Assembly: GCA_963700045.1 (NCBI GenBank)
Contig: CAVOWK010000003.1
Span: forward strand, 1-64,000
DNA length: 64,000 bases
Source: RPQJ01 sp963700045
Lineage (GTDB): Bacteria > Pseudomonadota > Gammaproteobacteria > Steroidobacterales > Steroidobacteraceae
Direction of reading: 5' to 3'
Of this stretch, positions 39,567-47,821 are shown piece by piece (position 1 is the stretch's first letter; each line of letters opens with the position of its first letter). Made by a program: the position numbers and the translations under genes. The notes under the pieces are model-generated. The model was not told the origin of the DNA. It did not search any database and was given only the letters and a program-made list of their open reading frames with translations.

Positions 39567-40362
39567 CGACCTGCACGACGAGTCCTTCGCCGAAGGCCCA
39601 GCCCAGTAATCGTTCCAGCAATCGGCCCAGCGTCTCGGCATCCGACGCGGCAGCTGCGGTGGCGTCTCTCAGCGACATTCCCGCGCACAGGTGCTGCAGC
39701 AGCCGATGGTCAGCTGCTTCGAGCCGGTACACCGCCACCTGGTCCGCGATGCAAGCGACCGCACAGTGTTCCGCACCCGCCGCGAGGTCGACGGGGGCGG
39801 CCGCGTCTTCACGCTGGTTGGCCTGCCACACGCTCCAGATCGGAAACGGTGAAGCCACCAGTTGCAGCGAAGGCTGCAGAACCAGCGCCAGGCAAGGCAG
39901 CACGTCGGGATCGAAGCGGCTGAGCGACTCCAGGCCAACCGGGTCGCGCTGCGCCGCGGCGATGGCAGTCGCGCAGGCCCATTCGAGGCGCGCGAGGTCG
40001 GCGAGCCATTCGTAGCCGGTGCCCGCCATGCGGTCGGCGAGCCACGGCGGGAATGCCTCGCCGATCCAGTGCAGGTCACCGTGTTGCGAGGGATGCTGAA
40101 CACGGTAGTCGCGGGCGAGCTGTCGAAAGTAATCGACGCCTACGCGTCGCTGCGTCACCGGGTAGGTGCGCTCGAGGGCGGTGAGGAAGAACTGCCACGC
40201 GTTGTTGCGGTAGACGTCGATCCCTGCGCCGAAGCAGGCTGCGTCGGCGCCGCCGGCGAGCAGTTGCAGGTCGGTACCGTTCGCAATCGCCGTGCGCACG
40301 CTGCGGCCGAACGCTGCCTGCAGTGTCTTCAGGTCCGGGGCGGGATCACGCGGCCGTGGCAA
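39547..40362 (-). CDS. bufC: BufC-like MNIO partner protein (DUF2063)
   Basis: About 271 aa. The DUF2063 N-terminal part is clear: LKTLQAAFGRSVRTAI, YRNNAWQFFLTALERTYPVT, FRQLARDYRVQHPSQHGDLHW and FPPWLADRM. This protein works with the MNIO enzyme, probably binding the precursor peptide. The start is uncertain. A TTG at 40362 overlaps the end of bufB by 17 bases and fits the family. An ATG at 40443 would overlap by 98 bases and adds a basic stretch with no family support. It is the last gene of bufA-bufB-bufC. Confidence 0.85.
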   Translation of the reverse strand: MPRPRDPAPDLKTLQAAFGRSVRTAIANGTDLQLLAGGADAACFGAGIDVYRNNAWQFFLTALERTYPVTQRRVGVDYFRQLARDYRVQHPSQHGDLHWIGEAFPPWLADRMAGTGYEWLADLARLEWACATAIAAAQRDPVGLESLSRFDPDVLPCLALVLQPSLQLVASPFPIWSVWQANQREDAAAPVDLAAGAEHCAVACIADQVAVYRLEAADHRLLQHLCAGMSLRDATAAAASDAETLGRLLERLLGWAFGEGLVVQVVKASPA

Positions 40363-41224
40363 GGTGTCGTTCCAGTCGCTGATCGGCGCGCGCCGCTTCT
40401 GCGAGCAGCGTTTCGAGGGGCGGCACTTCGTTGTCCCATTCAATCAGGGTCGGTACCGGACCGAAACGTCGCAACGCGTCTTCGTACAAGACCCACACGT
40501 CGTCGCACACGGTGCTGCCGTGATCATCGATCAGCAACTCGCGCGCTCCCGCCCAGCGGCGGGAGTGGCCGGCGAGGTGAATTTCCTGGATGGCGCGCCG
40601 TGGCAGCGCCGCAAAGAACGCATCGAGGTCGAGACCGAGGTTCGACGCATTCACGTACGCATTGTTGACGTCGAGCAGCAGGCCGCAGCCGCTGCGCTCC
40701 ACGACGGCCGCGAGGAATTCGCCTTCGCTCAGCTGCGAGGAGGCGAAGCTCACGTAGGCGCTGAGGTTCTCGACCAGGATCTGGCGGCCGAGGAAATCCT
40801 GCACCTCACGCACACGGGCAGCGAGGTGCTCCACGGCTTCCTCGGTATAGGGCAGCGGCAGCAGATCGTTGAAGTGCTCACCGCCAACGTGGCCCCAGCA
40901 TGCATGCTCGCTCACCAGGCCCGGTTCAAAACGCTGCACGGCGTCGCGCACGCGTTCGAGGTGACCACGGTCGATCGGGTCGGCCGAGCCGAGTCCGAGC
41001 CCGACGCCGTGCAGGCTCAGGGGATACCGGGAGCGCGCGCGCTCCAGGGCGCGGACCGCGGGGCCACCCGCATGAAAATAGTTTTCGGTGTGGACCTCGA
41101 GCCACGCTGGCGGGGAGGCCGTCTCCAGGATGGCCTCATGATGCTGCGAGCGAAGTCCGATCCCGGCCCGCGCCGGGATCGGACCCTGGACAGGCGCCGG
41201 CGATGGGTCGCCTGTCACGATCAA
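40346..41224 (-). CDS. bufB: BufB: multinuclear non-heme iron oxidative enzyme (MNIO, DUF692)
   Basis: 292 aa. A TIM-barrel enzyme with the MNIO ligand blocks EVHTENYF, SLHGVGL, SEHACW, VENLSAY, DVNNAYVNA and EIHLAGH. MNIO enzymes hold iron atoms and change cysteines of short precursor peptides. For bufferins the Cys become thiooxazole-type groups that bind copper. The start follows the bufA stop directly (TTG at 41224, or GTG at 41218). A perfect 13-bp hairpin lies at codons 14-24. The gene is between its precursor and its partner, which makes the assignment firm. Confidence 0.92.
   Translation of the reverse strand: MIVTGDPSPAPVQGPIPARAGIGLRSQHHEAILETASPPAWLEVHTENYFHAGGPAVRALERARSRYPLSLHGVGLGLGSADPIDRGHLERVRDAVQRFEPGLVSEHACWGHVGGEHFNDLLPLPYTEEAVEHLAARVREVQDFLGRQILVENLSAYVSFASSQLSEGEFLAAVVERSGCGLLLDVNNAYVNASNLGLDLDAFFAALPRRAIQEIHLAGHSRRWAGARELLIDDHGSTVCDDVWVLYEDALRRFGPVPTLIEWDNEVPPLETLLAEAARADQRLERHLATAA
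41155..41184 (-). other. Perfect 13-bp hairpin inside the start of bufB
   Basis: GTCCGATCCCGGC (41155-41167) and GCCGGGATCGGAC (41172-41184) form a perfect stem with a 4-nt loop, about 40 bases into bufB. In mRNA it is very stable and could pause transcription, protect the bufA end from 3' decay, or slow bufB translation. Confidence 0.6.
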
Positions 41225-41491
41225 TCACATCGCTTTCTGGTCGCTGCCGGCTTTGCCGCCGGCCTTTTCGCACTCGGCCCGCGGCATGAACTTCCACTCG
41301 GCGGGATCGTTGTCTTGCTTCGACACGCCGGCACAGCCGTGGCTTGCCGTTGCGCAGTCGTTCTTGCCGGCCTTGGCCACGCCGTAGCACTTCACCTTGT
41401 CGTCCTTGCCAGCCTGCTGATCGGCACTGGCGACACCCACAGCGAGCAGGCTGCCGATGGCAGCTGCGATCGTCACGTTCTTGAAGTTCAT
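41225..41491 (-). CDS. bufA: BufA: bufferin precursor peptide (DUF2282)
   Basis: 88 aa. The signal peptide (MNFKNVTIAAAIGSLLAVGVASA) shows that the product is exported. The mature part has four cysteines, Cys35, Cys46, Cys53 and Cys74, in the DUF2282 pattern KCYGVAKAGKNDC, HGCAG, EWKFMPRAEC. Relatives are modified on cysteines by the MNIO enzyme and chelate copper in the periplasm. GAGG lies 13 bases before the ATG. It is followed with no gap by bufB and then bufC. Regulation by metal is likely from the family, but no operator was recognised in the 129 bases upstream. Confidence 0.9.
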   Translation of the reverse strand: MNFKNVTIAAAIGSLLAVGVASADQQAGKDDKVKCYGVAKAGKNDCATASHGCAGVSKQDNDPAEWKFMPRAECEKAGGKAGSDQKAM

Positions 41492-41620
41492 GATGGTCGA
41501 TGTCCTCTTGCGTCGTTGCGCTTCATTATGAACAGGGGCCGTCGTACGCGCGAGCGGGTTGGCTTAAGTTGCGGGCGGTGGCAGCATGGGCAGACCCTTC
41601 CCGACGAGCCGAACACCGAC

Positions 41621-42085
41621 ATGGGCCTGAAAGACTGGATCACGCAATACCTGCCGGGCGGTGCGGGCAAACCAGCGGCAGGATCGGCGGAGGCGGGACC
41701 AAACCTTGCGGTGGCGGCACTGCTGGTGGAGGTGTTGCGGGCGGATTATGACGTTGCCCCGGCCGAACGCCAGCAGGTCATGGCCTCGGTCTCGGCGTTG
41801 CTCGGGCTTGGGCCCGAGGAAACCCAGGCTCTGGTCGAGGAAGCCGAGCGTCACATCGACAAGTCACACGACCTGTACCAGTTCACCTCGCAGATCAACC
41901 GTACCTTCTCCGAGGCGGAGAAGGTCAGATTGCTCGAAGCGCTGTGGCGCGTGGCGGACGCCGACCTGACGGTGCACAAGTACGAGGAGCACCTGATTCG
42001 TCGCGTCGCGGATCTGCTGCACGTGCCGCATTCCGGCTTCATCGCGACCAAGCTCCGGGCGACCGGCGTGACAGAACGCGACTGA
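41621..42085 (+). CDS. TerB-like (tellurite resistance TerB family) protein
   Basis: 154 aa. The start at 41621 is chosen because the family begins near MGLKDWITQYLPGG. The frame is open far upstream only as antisense of the buf genes. An all-helical TerB domain (about 28-140) has the acidic repeat pattern (LLVEVLRADYDVAPAERQ, LLEALWRVADADLTVHKYEEHLIRRVADLL), with two Asp/Glu-rich metal-site helices. Cytosolic. The role is unclear; similar stand-alone proteins are widespread in Gammaproteobacteria. Divergent from bufA. Confidence 0.82.
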   Translation: MGLKDWITQYLPGGAGKPAAGSAEAGPNLAVAALLVEVLRADYDVAPAERQQVMASVSALLGLGPEETQALVEEAERHIDKSHDLYQFTSQINRTFSEAEKVRLLEALWRVADADLTVHKYEEHLIRRVADLLHVPHSGFIATKLRATGVTERD

Positions 42086-42179
42086 CGGGCGGTGCAGCCC
42101 GAAGCATTTTTTGCACATCGGCTTGCGGCCGGACCCGGCGGTCGGGTACGGTCGTGGCAGGAACCAGCAACAATTGGCC

Positions 42180-42929
42180 ATGGAACAGTCCGCCTCTTCC
42201 TCCTTTCGTAAAATCGTTCTCCTGAACCCCAAGGGCGGGTCGGGCAAGTCGACCATCGCCACCAATCTGGCCGCCTATTACGCCTGGTCGGGGCAGTCCG
42301 TTGCGCTGATGGATCACGACTCCCAGGGTTCGAGCATGCGCTGGTTGCGGCAACGGCCGGCGGAGCTGCCGGCCATTCACGGCATCGCTGCCTTCGAAAA
42401 GAAGCTTGGCGTCACGCGATCGTTTGCCTTGCGCACGCCGTTGGGCACCGAGAAACTGATCGTCGATACGCCCGCGGCGGTCACGTCGTTCCAGCTGCCC
42501 GAACTCACCCAGGGCGCGCACGCGATCATCGTGCCGGTGCTGCCTTCGGATATCGACATCCACGCGGCATCGCGCGCGATTGCCGACCTGCTGCTGGCCG
42601 GTCGCGTGCATCGCTCCGAGCGGCGGCTGGTCATCGTGGCCAACCGTGCCCGGCGCTATACCAAGGCGTTCTCGACGCTGATGCGGTTCCTGGAGAGCCT
42701 GCGCATCCCGGTCGCCGCCGTGTTGCGGGACTCGCAGGCGTACGTGCGGTCAGCCGAATGCGGCATGGGCATCCACGAAATGAAGGGTGCCCTGCTGCAG
42801 GAAGACCTCGATACCTGGAAGCCGCTGGTCGACTGGCTCGAGCAGCGCTCGGGCAGCGCAGCCACGGGCGAAGGCCTCAGCCTGACGCCGCCCCCGACCG
42901 TCGAAGTGGGCGAGGGCGCGCGCGGCTGA
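42180..42929 (+). CDS. ParA-family ATPase
   Basis: 249 aa from the ATG at 42180. The deviant Walker A is KGGSGKST (in LLNPKGGSGKSTIA), and DHDSQGS and VDTPAA follow. ParA/MinD ATPases position DNA or protein clusters. No ParB or centromere sites are adjacent, so this is an orphan whose cargo is unknown. The C-terminus ends in a Pro/Glu-rich tail. It is convergent with the next gene, without spacing. Confidence 0.85.
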   Translation: MEQSASSSFRKIVLLNPKGGSGKSTIATNLAAYYAWSGQSVALMDHDSQGSSMRWLRQRPAELPAIHGIAAFEKKLGVTRSFALRTPLGTEKLIVDTPAAVTSFQLPELTQGAHAIIVPVLPSDIDIHAASRAIADLLLAGRVHRSERRLVIVANRARRYTKAFSTLMRFLESLRIPVAAVLRDSQAYVRSAECGMGIHEMKGALLQEDLDTWKPLVDWLEQRSGSAATGEGLSLTPPPTVEVGEGARG

Positions 42930-43508
42930 TTACTTGCCGGCGGGCTTGTTCGACACCTTGTCGGCGTCCTTCGCGAACAGCGAAGCTTCATCCGCGACCG
43001 AGAACGCAACCAGGTTGGGTGTGCCGTCATCGCCATTGGCGCTGCTCACTACGGCGATGATCGGCGCGTCCTTCAGCCACAGCATGAAGGTGTACTTGGA
43101 CTGGATTGCGCCTTCGTCGCGTTTGACCGCGTCGAAGTCCCCGAACATCGTGCGCGAACGGTTTACCACGGCCAGCAGCGAGGGCAGGCTGGGTTCGAGC
43201 CGTGCGGTGGCGGCGCCCATGGTCTTGTCGGCGCCCATCAGGAAGCAGAGCTCCTTGGTCTGGTGCTGTGTCGGCAGCTTCAGCAGCACCTGCCTGCTCG
43301 GGGCGCAATAACGGTCGGTGCCGACCAGTTCATCTGTGTCCCACTTGCCGCCGGGGTACTTGGCCTGGATGGCGGCCTTGTCGGCACTCCACGGCAGGCC
43401 GAAGGCGCCACCGCGGAACTGGTTCGCGACGTTGCCGGCAAAGGCCGCGCCCGTACAGGCGAGGAGCGCGAATCCGGTGATCAGGGGCAGGAAACGGCTG
43501 CGGTTCAT
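42930..43508 (-). CDS. Hypothetical periplasmic protein, 192 aa
   Basis: The ATG at 43508 opens a signal peptide (MNRSRFLPLITGFALLACTGAAFA). The mature part has GGAFGLPWSADKAAIQAKYPGG near the start, two cysteines (DRYCAPSR, ELCFLMG) that could form a disulfide, and a beta-rich C-terminal half. No family recognised. The stop codon abuts that of the convergent ParA-like gene. Confidence 0.75.
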   Translation of the reverse strand: MNRSRFLPLITGFALLACTGAAFAGNVANQFRGGAFGLPWSADKAAIQAKYPGGKWDTDELVGTDRYCAPSRQVLLKLPTQHQTKELCFLMGADKTMGAATARLEPSLPSLLAVVNRSRTMFGDFDAVKRDEGAIQSKYTFMLWLKDAPIIAVVSSANGDDGTPNLVAFSVADEASLFAKDADKVSNKPAGK

Positions 43509-43638
43509 ACGCTCGACTCCACGATGTAAAAGGACTGCTGCAGGACGAGGATAGGGCGCTCCGGGCACGTCTCGCGCAGCTCGCAACGAAAGCAAGACAC
43601 GCCTCTCACGGACGGCCTCGTCGGCTTGACATAATAAC

Positions 43639-44259
43639 TCAGGAGGGGTCGGCTGAACCGCGGGTCTGCGCAACGTCGACCAGCAGCAGGTCGTCCGGTG
43701 TGTCGAGGTCGATCGCCGCGTTGCTCATCGGCACCCGGACCACGCGGTCGATGTTGCGTCTCAATACGTTGCGGGCGTCGCGGTCGCCGCGCAGTGACAA
43801 CAGGTCGGGGAAAACCCAGCGCGGAAAGATCGCGGGGAGACCGGGCGCGCCGTGATACAACGCCGCGGCGATCAGGATCGGGTGACGCTTCCAGCTCGCA
43901 TGCAGCCGGCGCAGGTCGTCGGCCGTGACCGACACCTGGTCGGCCAGCATCAGCAACAGGGCTCCCGAACCGGGCGGCGCCGAATTCACCGCGACGCGGA
44001 TCGAACTTGCGACACCTTCTTGCCAGCCGCGGTTCAGCGCGATCGACACCGAACGCTGCCGCAGCGAAGGGGCTATCTCACTGGCGTAGGCCCCGATCAC
44101 GACCGTGACCGATTGTCCGGCCACGAACGCTGCGTTTGTCGCCAGTTCATGCAGCACGGGCTCGCCCCGCAAGCGGACGAGCGGCTTGATGCCGCCGAAC
44201 CGTGTTGCGGGACCGGCAGCAAGGATCGCCGCGTGCAGTGCAGAGTCCGGATCGTCCAT
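43639..44259 (-). CDS. MobA/MocA-like nucleotidyltransferase
   Basis: 206 aa. The NTP-transferase start AAILAAGPATRFGGIKPLV replaces the usual GxSxRMG by GPATRFG. LLLMLADQVSV gives the metal-binding Asp, and PAIFPRWVFPDLLSLRGDRDAR is the usual segment of the molybdenum-cofactor cytidylyltransferase group. It would add CMP or GMP to molybdopterin, or a nucleotide to a related small molecule. No molybdoenzyme is linked in this window. Divergent from thrA. Confidence 0.82.
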   Translation of the reverse strand: MDDPDSALHAAILAAGPATRFGGIKPLVRLRGEPVLHELATNAAFVAGQSVTVVIGAYASEIAPSLRQRSVSIALNRGWQEGVASSIRVAVNSAPPGSGALLLMLADQVSVTADDLRRLHASWKRHPILIAAALYHGAPGLPAIFPRWVFPDLLSLRGDRDARNVLRRNIDRVVRVPMSNAAIDLDTPDDLLLVDVAQTRGSADPS

Positions 44260-44269
44260 GGCCCCTAGT

Positions 44270-44298
44270 TTGCCTGCCGCGCTGCAAGAAGATAGAGT
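44270..44298 (+). promoter_or_regulatory. Possible sigma-70 promoter for thrABC
   Basis: TTGCCT (44270-44275), a 17-bp spacer and TAGAGT (44293-44298) stand about 110 bases before thrA. No thr-type leader peptide with Thr/Ile codon runs and no attenuator hairpin were seen. Weak match, read by eye. Confidence 0.35.
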
Positions 44299-44406
44299 TT
44301 CAAGGTTCGAATCGACGAATTTTCCCGTGCGCTGCCGCTGTCAGCCCACCGCGTGGAGCGGCAGGGCGGGTGGCACGGCGGGCGACCGAAAAAGCGAGTC
44401 CGAAGC

Positions 44407-46875
44407 GTGCAAGCCTGGAAAGTCCATAAGTTCGGCGGATCGAGCGTCGCCGACGCCGCGTGCATGTTGCGTGTGGCGAAAATCATCGAGAACGATCCGG
44501 CGCCGCGCAAGGCGGTGGTGCTCTCGGCCTGCCGGGGTGTGACCGATGCCCTGCTGACGCTGATCAGCCTCGCCGAGCAGGATTCACCGGTGCTCGACGA
44601 TCGGCTGCAGGAGTTGCGTCAGCGCCACATTGGTATCGCGCGCGAATTGCTCGCCGGCGAACTGTGCGACGAATACCTCGCGGCTCTCGACGTCGACTGT
44701 CGCGACATCGCGGGCATCCTGCAGACGGTCCGCCTCGTCCGCAGCGCATCGACCACGATGCGCGACCTGATCTCGGGCTACGGCGAGATCTGGTCGACGC
44801 GCCTGTTCGAGCGCCTGCTGCGCCGCCGGGCCGCGGGTCACGTGCAGTGGCTGGACGCCCGCAAGGCGCTGCTGGTGGAGTGGGGCCCGATGGGGCCCGG
44901 GGTGCGCTGGGATCAGTCCCGGGCACAGATGGCTGCCCTGGTGGCGCCGGAGTTCGTCGGCACGCTGGTCGTCACCGGCTTCATCGCAACCGACACGCAG
45001 GGTCTGCAGACGACGCTGGGCCGCAACGGCAGCGACTATTCGGCATCGATCTTCGGCTCGCTGCTCGATGCCGCCGAGATCGTGATCTGGACCGACGTCG
45101 ACGGCGTCCTGAGCGCCGACCCGCGCCTCGTGCCCGAGGCGCAGGTGATCGACACGCTCTCTTACAACGAGGCGATGGAACTCGCGTACTTCGGCGCCAA
45201 GGTCATCCACCCGTCGACGATGGCGCCCGCGGTCCAGGAACGCATTCCGATCTGGATCAAGAACACGTTCGCGGCCGACAAGCCCGGCACCCTGATTCAC
45301 GACCACTCGGATCCCGATCCGCTGGTGAAGGGCATCACGACGATCGATCGCATCGCGCTCGTGAACCTCGAAGGCGCCGGCATGATCGGCGTGCCCGGCA
45401 CCGCGCACCGCCTGTTCGGCGCGCTGCGTGAGGAAGGCATTTCGGTCATCCTCATTTCGCAGGGCAGCTCCGAGCACTCGATCTGCTTCGCGGTGCCGGA
45501 AGCCGAAGCCGAACGGGCCGAGCGCGTGGTGCGGCGCGCCTTCGACCCGGAGCTGCGCGAAGGGCAGATCCACAGCATCGAGATCAACCGCGGCTGCAGC
45601 ATCCTGGCCGTCGTGGGCGACGGCATGGCCGGCGCGCACGGCGTCGCCGCCAAGGTCTTCACGGCGCTGGGGCTGGCGGGAGTCAACGTCCGGGCCATCG
45701 CCCAGGGCGCATCCGAACGCAACATTTCCGTCGTGATCGACGGCCGCGGCAGTGCCCGCGCGCTGCGCGCGGTGCATTCCGCGTTCTATCTCTCGGCACA
45801 CACGGTTTCGATCGGCCTGATCGGCCCGGGACTCGTGGGCGGGGCGCTGCTCGAGCAGATCGCGAGCCAGATGCAGCGCCTGGCGCGCGATTTCAAGCTC
45901 GACCTGCGGGTGCGTGCCATCGCGGGCTCGAGGTCGATGCGGCTCGCCGCCGGCGCCATCGACCTGGCGCGCTGGCGCGATGAATACAAGGCCGGTGGCG
46001 ACCCGCTCGACCTCGACCGGTTCGCGGACCACGTGCATGCCGATCATTTTCCGCACGCCGTGATCATCGACTGCTCGGCCAGCGCCGAGGTGGCGAAGCA
46101 CTATGCGCACTGGCTGTCGGAAGGCATCCACATCGTCACGCCGAACAAGAAGGCGAACAGCGCGCCTTACGCCGATTACCAGCGCGTCAAGGATGCGCGG
46201 CGCACGGCCGGCTCGCACTATCTCTACGAAGCGACCGTCGGCGCGGGTCTGCCGGTGATCCAGACACTGCGTGACCTGCGCGAAACGGGGGATGAAATCC
46301 GCCGCATCGAAGGCATGTTTTCCGGCACCCTGGCCTACCTGTTCAATACCTGGGACGGCTCGCAGCCTTTCTCGGAGGTCGTGCAGCACGCGAAGTCGCT
46401 GGGCTACACCGAGCCGGATCCGCGCGACGACCTGTCGGGCATGGACGTCGCGCGCAAGCTGATCATCCTCGCGCGCGAGATGGGCCTGCGCACGGAGATG
46501 GCCGAAGTGAAGGTCGAGAGCCTCGTGCCGGCGGCGCTCGACGAATGCAGCGTCGATTCGTTCCTCGAGCGGCTGTCGGAATTCGACCAGACCATGCTCG
46601 AGCGCCTGCGCGCGGCCACTGCGCGCGGGCACGTCCTGCGCTACGTCGGGTCGGTCGACGCAAGAGGCCGGGCCGAGGTCGGGCTGGTCGAACTGCCGCA
46701 GTCGCACCCGTTCGCGAACATCGCGCTCACGGACAACATCGTCCGTTTCGAGACCGCGCGTTACGACAGGAATCCGCTCATCGTGCAGGGTCCCGGGGCG
46801 GGCCCAGCCGTCACGGCGGCCGGCGTCTTCGCCGACCTGCTGCGCGTCTGTGCCTACCTTGGAGCCAAGCTGTGA
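44407..46875 (+). CDS. thrA: Bifunctional aspartokinase / homoserine dehydrogenase
   Basis: 822 aa from the GTG at 44407, the length of E. coli ThrA. The frame is open from 44353, but the family begins near WKVHKFGGSSVADA. The aspartokinase domain covers about 1-290 (KFGGSS; the TTLGRNGSDYSA nucleotide segment). Two ACT domains (about 310-460: MIGVPGTAHRLFGAL, NVRAIAQGASERNISVVI) should bind threonine. The homoserine dehydrogenase domain starts near 470 with the NAD(P) loop GLIGPGLVGGALLEQI. It has TPNKKANSAPYADY and the catalytic region GLPVIQTLRDL...FSGTLAYLFN. It performs the first and third steps from aspartate to threonine/methionine. It is the first gene of thrABC. Confidence 0.95.
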   Translation: MQAWKVHKFGGSSVADAACMLRVAKIIENDPAPRKAVVLSACRGVTDALLTLISLAEQDSPVLDDRLQELRQRHIGIARELLAGELCDEYLAALDVDCRDIAGILQTVRLVRSASTTMRDLISGYGEIWSTRLFERLLRRRAAGHVQWLDARKALLVEWGPMGPGVRWDQSRAQMAALVAPEFVGTLVVTGFIATDTQGLQTTLGRNGSDYSASIFGSLLDAAEIVIWTDVDGVLSADPRLVPEAQVIDTLSYNEAMELAYFGAKVIHPSTMAPAVQERIPIWIKNTFAADKPGTLIHDHSDPDPLVKGITTIDRIALVNLEGAGMIGVPGTAHRLFGALREEGISVILISQGSSEHSICFAVPEAEAERAERVVRRAFDPELREGQIHSIEINRGCSILAVVGDGMAGAHGVAAKVFTALGLAGVNVRAIAQGASERNISVVIDGRGSARALRAVHSAFYLSAHTVSIGLIGPGLVGGALLEQIASQMQRLARDFKLDLRVRAIAGSRSMRLAAGAIDLARWRDEYKAGGDPLDLDRFADHVHADHFPHAVIIDCSASAEVAKHYAHWLSEGIHIVTPNKKANSAPYADYQRVKDARRTAGSHYLYEATVGAGLPVIQTLRDLRETGDEIRRIEGMFSGTLAYLFNTWDGSQPFSEVVQHAKSLGYTEPDPRDDLSGMDVARKLIILAREMGLRTEMAEVKVESLVPAALDECSVDSFLERLSEFDQTMLERLRAATARGHVLRYVGSVDARGRAEVGLVELPQSHPFANIALTDNIVRFETARYDRNPLIVQGPGAGPAVTAAGVFADLLRVCAYLGAKL

Positions 46876-47819
46876 CCGGCGATTCCAGCCGCAGATCTGC
46901 CACCGCGTTTGCTCCGGCCAGTGTCGGCAACGTCGCCGTAGGTTTCGACATTCTCGGCCACACGGTGGCTGCCCTCGGCGACAAGGTGCGGGCCACGCGG
47001 CGGGCCGAACCCGGTGTCGCGATTCGCTCCATCACCGGCACGGTCGAAAACCTGCCGCTTGCGGCCGAAAAGAACACCGCCGGCATGGCCGTGCTCGCGA
47101 TGTGTCGCGAACTGGGCCTGCCGTACGGCTTCGACCTCGACATCGAAAAGGGTATCCCGCTCGGCTCCGGTCTCGGCGGTTCGGCCGCCTCAGCCGTTGC
47201 GGGCATCGTCGCTGCGACCGCGCTCGTCGACGAGCCGCTGGAGCGCACGGAGCTGCTCAAGTTCGCCATGCAGGGGGAGGCGGTCGCGAGTGGTTCCGTG
47301 CACGTCGACAACATCGCGCCCTCGCTGTATGGCGGCCTCGTGCTCACGGTCGGTATCGACAATCCGTTCGTGAAGCAGATCCCGGTGCCGGACACGATCC
47401 GCTGCGTGCTGGTTCATCCGCACATGGTGCTGCCGACGCGCGAGGCGCGCGCAATCCTGAGCAAGTCCGTGCCGCTGTCGGACGTGATCTGGCAGCAGGC
47501 GAACCTGGCGGGCTTTCTCGCGGGCTGCTTCACCAACGACATCGCACTGATTCGCGAGTCGCTGCTCGACGTGGTGATCGAGCCGCAGCGGCAGGTGTTG
47601 ATTCCGGGGTTCATGGCGGTGAAGCAGGCGGCGCTGGCAGCCGGGGCTCTCGGTGCATCCATCTCGGGCGCGGGACCCACGGTGTTCGCGTGGGTCGATG
47701 CGGCTGACGCGGAGAAGGTGCGGAGCGGGATGGTGGATGCGTTCGCGCGCCACGGCCTCGAGTCCGACAGCTGGGTCTCGACGTTCGATCGCGCTGGCGC
47801 ACGCGTGGTGGGTGACTGA
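46872..47819 (+). CDS. thrB: Homoserine kinase
   Basis: 315 aa. The GTG at 46872 overlaps the thrA stop by 4 bases. GHMP-kinase motifs: ATAFAPASVGNVAVGFD at the start, PLGSGLGGSAAS for ATP binding, and GASISGAGPTVFAW at the C-terminus. It phosphorylates homoserine for threonine synthase. Translational coupling keeps it in step with thrA and thrC. Confidence 0.95.
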   Translation: MTGDSSRRSATAFAPASVGNVAVGFDILGHTVAALGDKVRATRRAEPGVAIRSITGTVENLPLAAEKNTAGMAVLAMCRELGLPYGFDLDIEKGIPLGSGLGGSAASAVAGIVAATALVDEPLERTELLKFAMQGEAVASGSVHVDNIAPSLYGGLVLTVGIDNPFVKQIPVPDTIRCVLVHPHMVLPTREARAILSKSVPLSDVIWQQANLAGFLAGCFTNDIALIRESLLDVVIEPQRQVLIPGFMAVKQAALAAGALGASISGAGPTVFAWVDAADAEKVRSGMVDAFARHGLESDSWVSTFDRAGARVVGD

Positions 47820-47821
47820 CC

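Noticed and set aside
40292..41620. Upstream extension of the TerB-like frame
   Set aside because: It runs antisense through bufB and bufA; the TerB family begins near the ATG at 41621.
42180..42929. Chromosome or plasmid partition locus
   Set aside because: There is a ParA-like ATPase but no ParB partner, and I saw no clustered centromere-like repeats nearby.
44584..46707. 707-codon minus-strand frame opposite thrA
   Set aside because: Antisense shadow of a clear aspartokinase/homoserine dehydrogenase gene.
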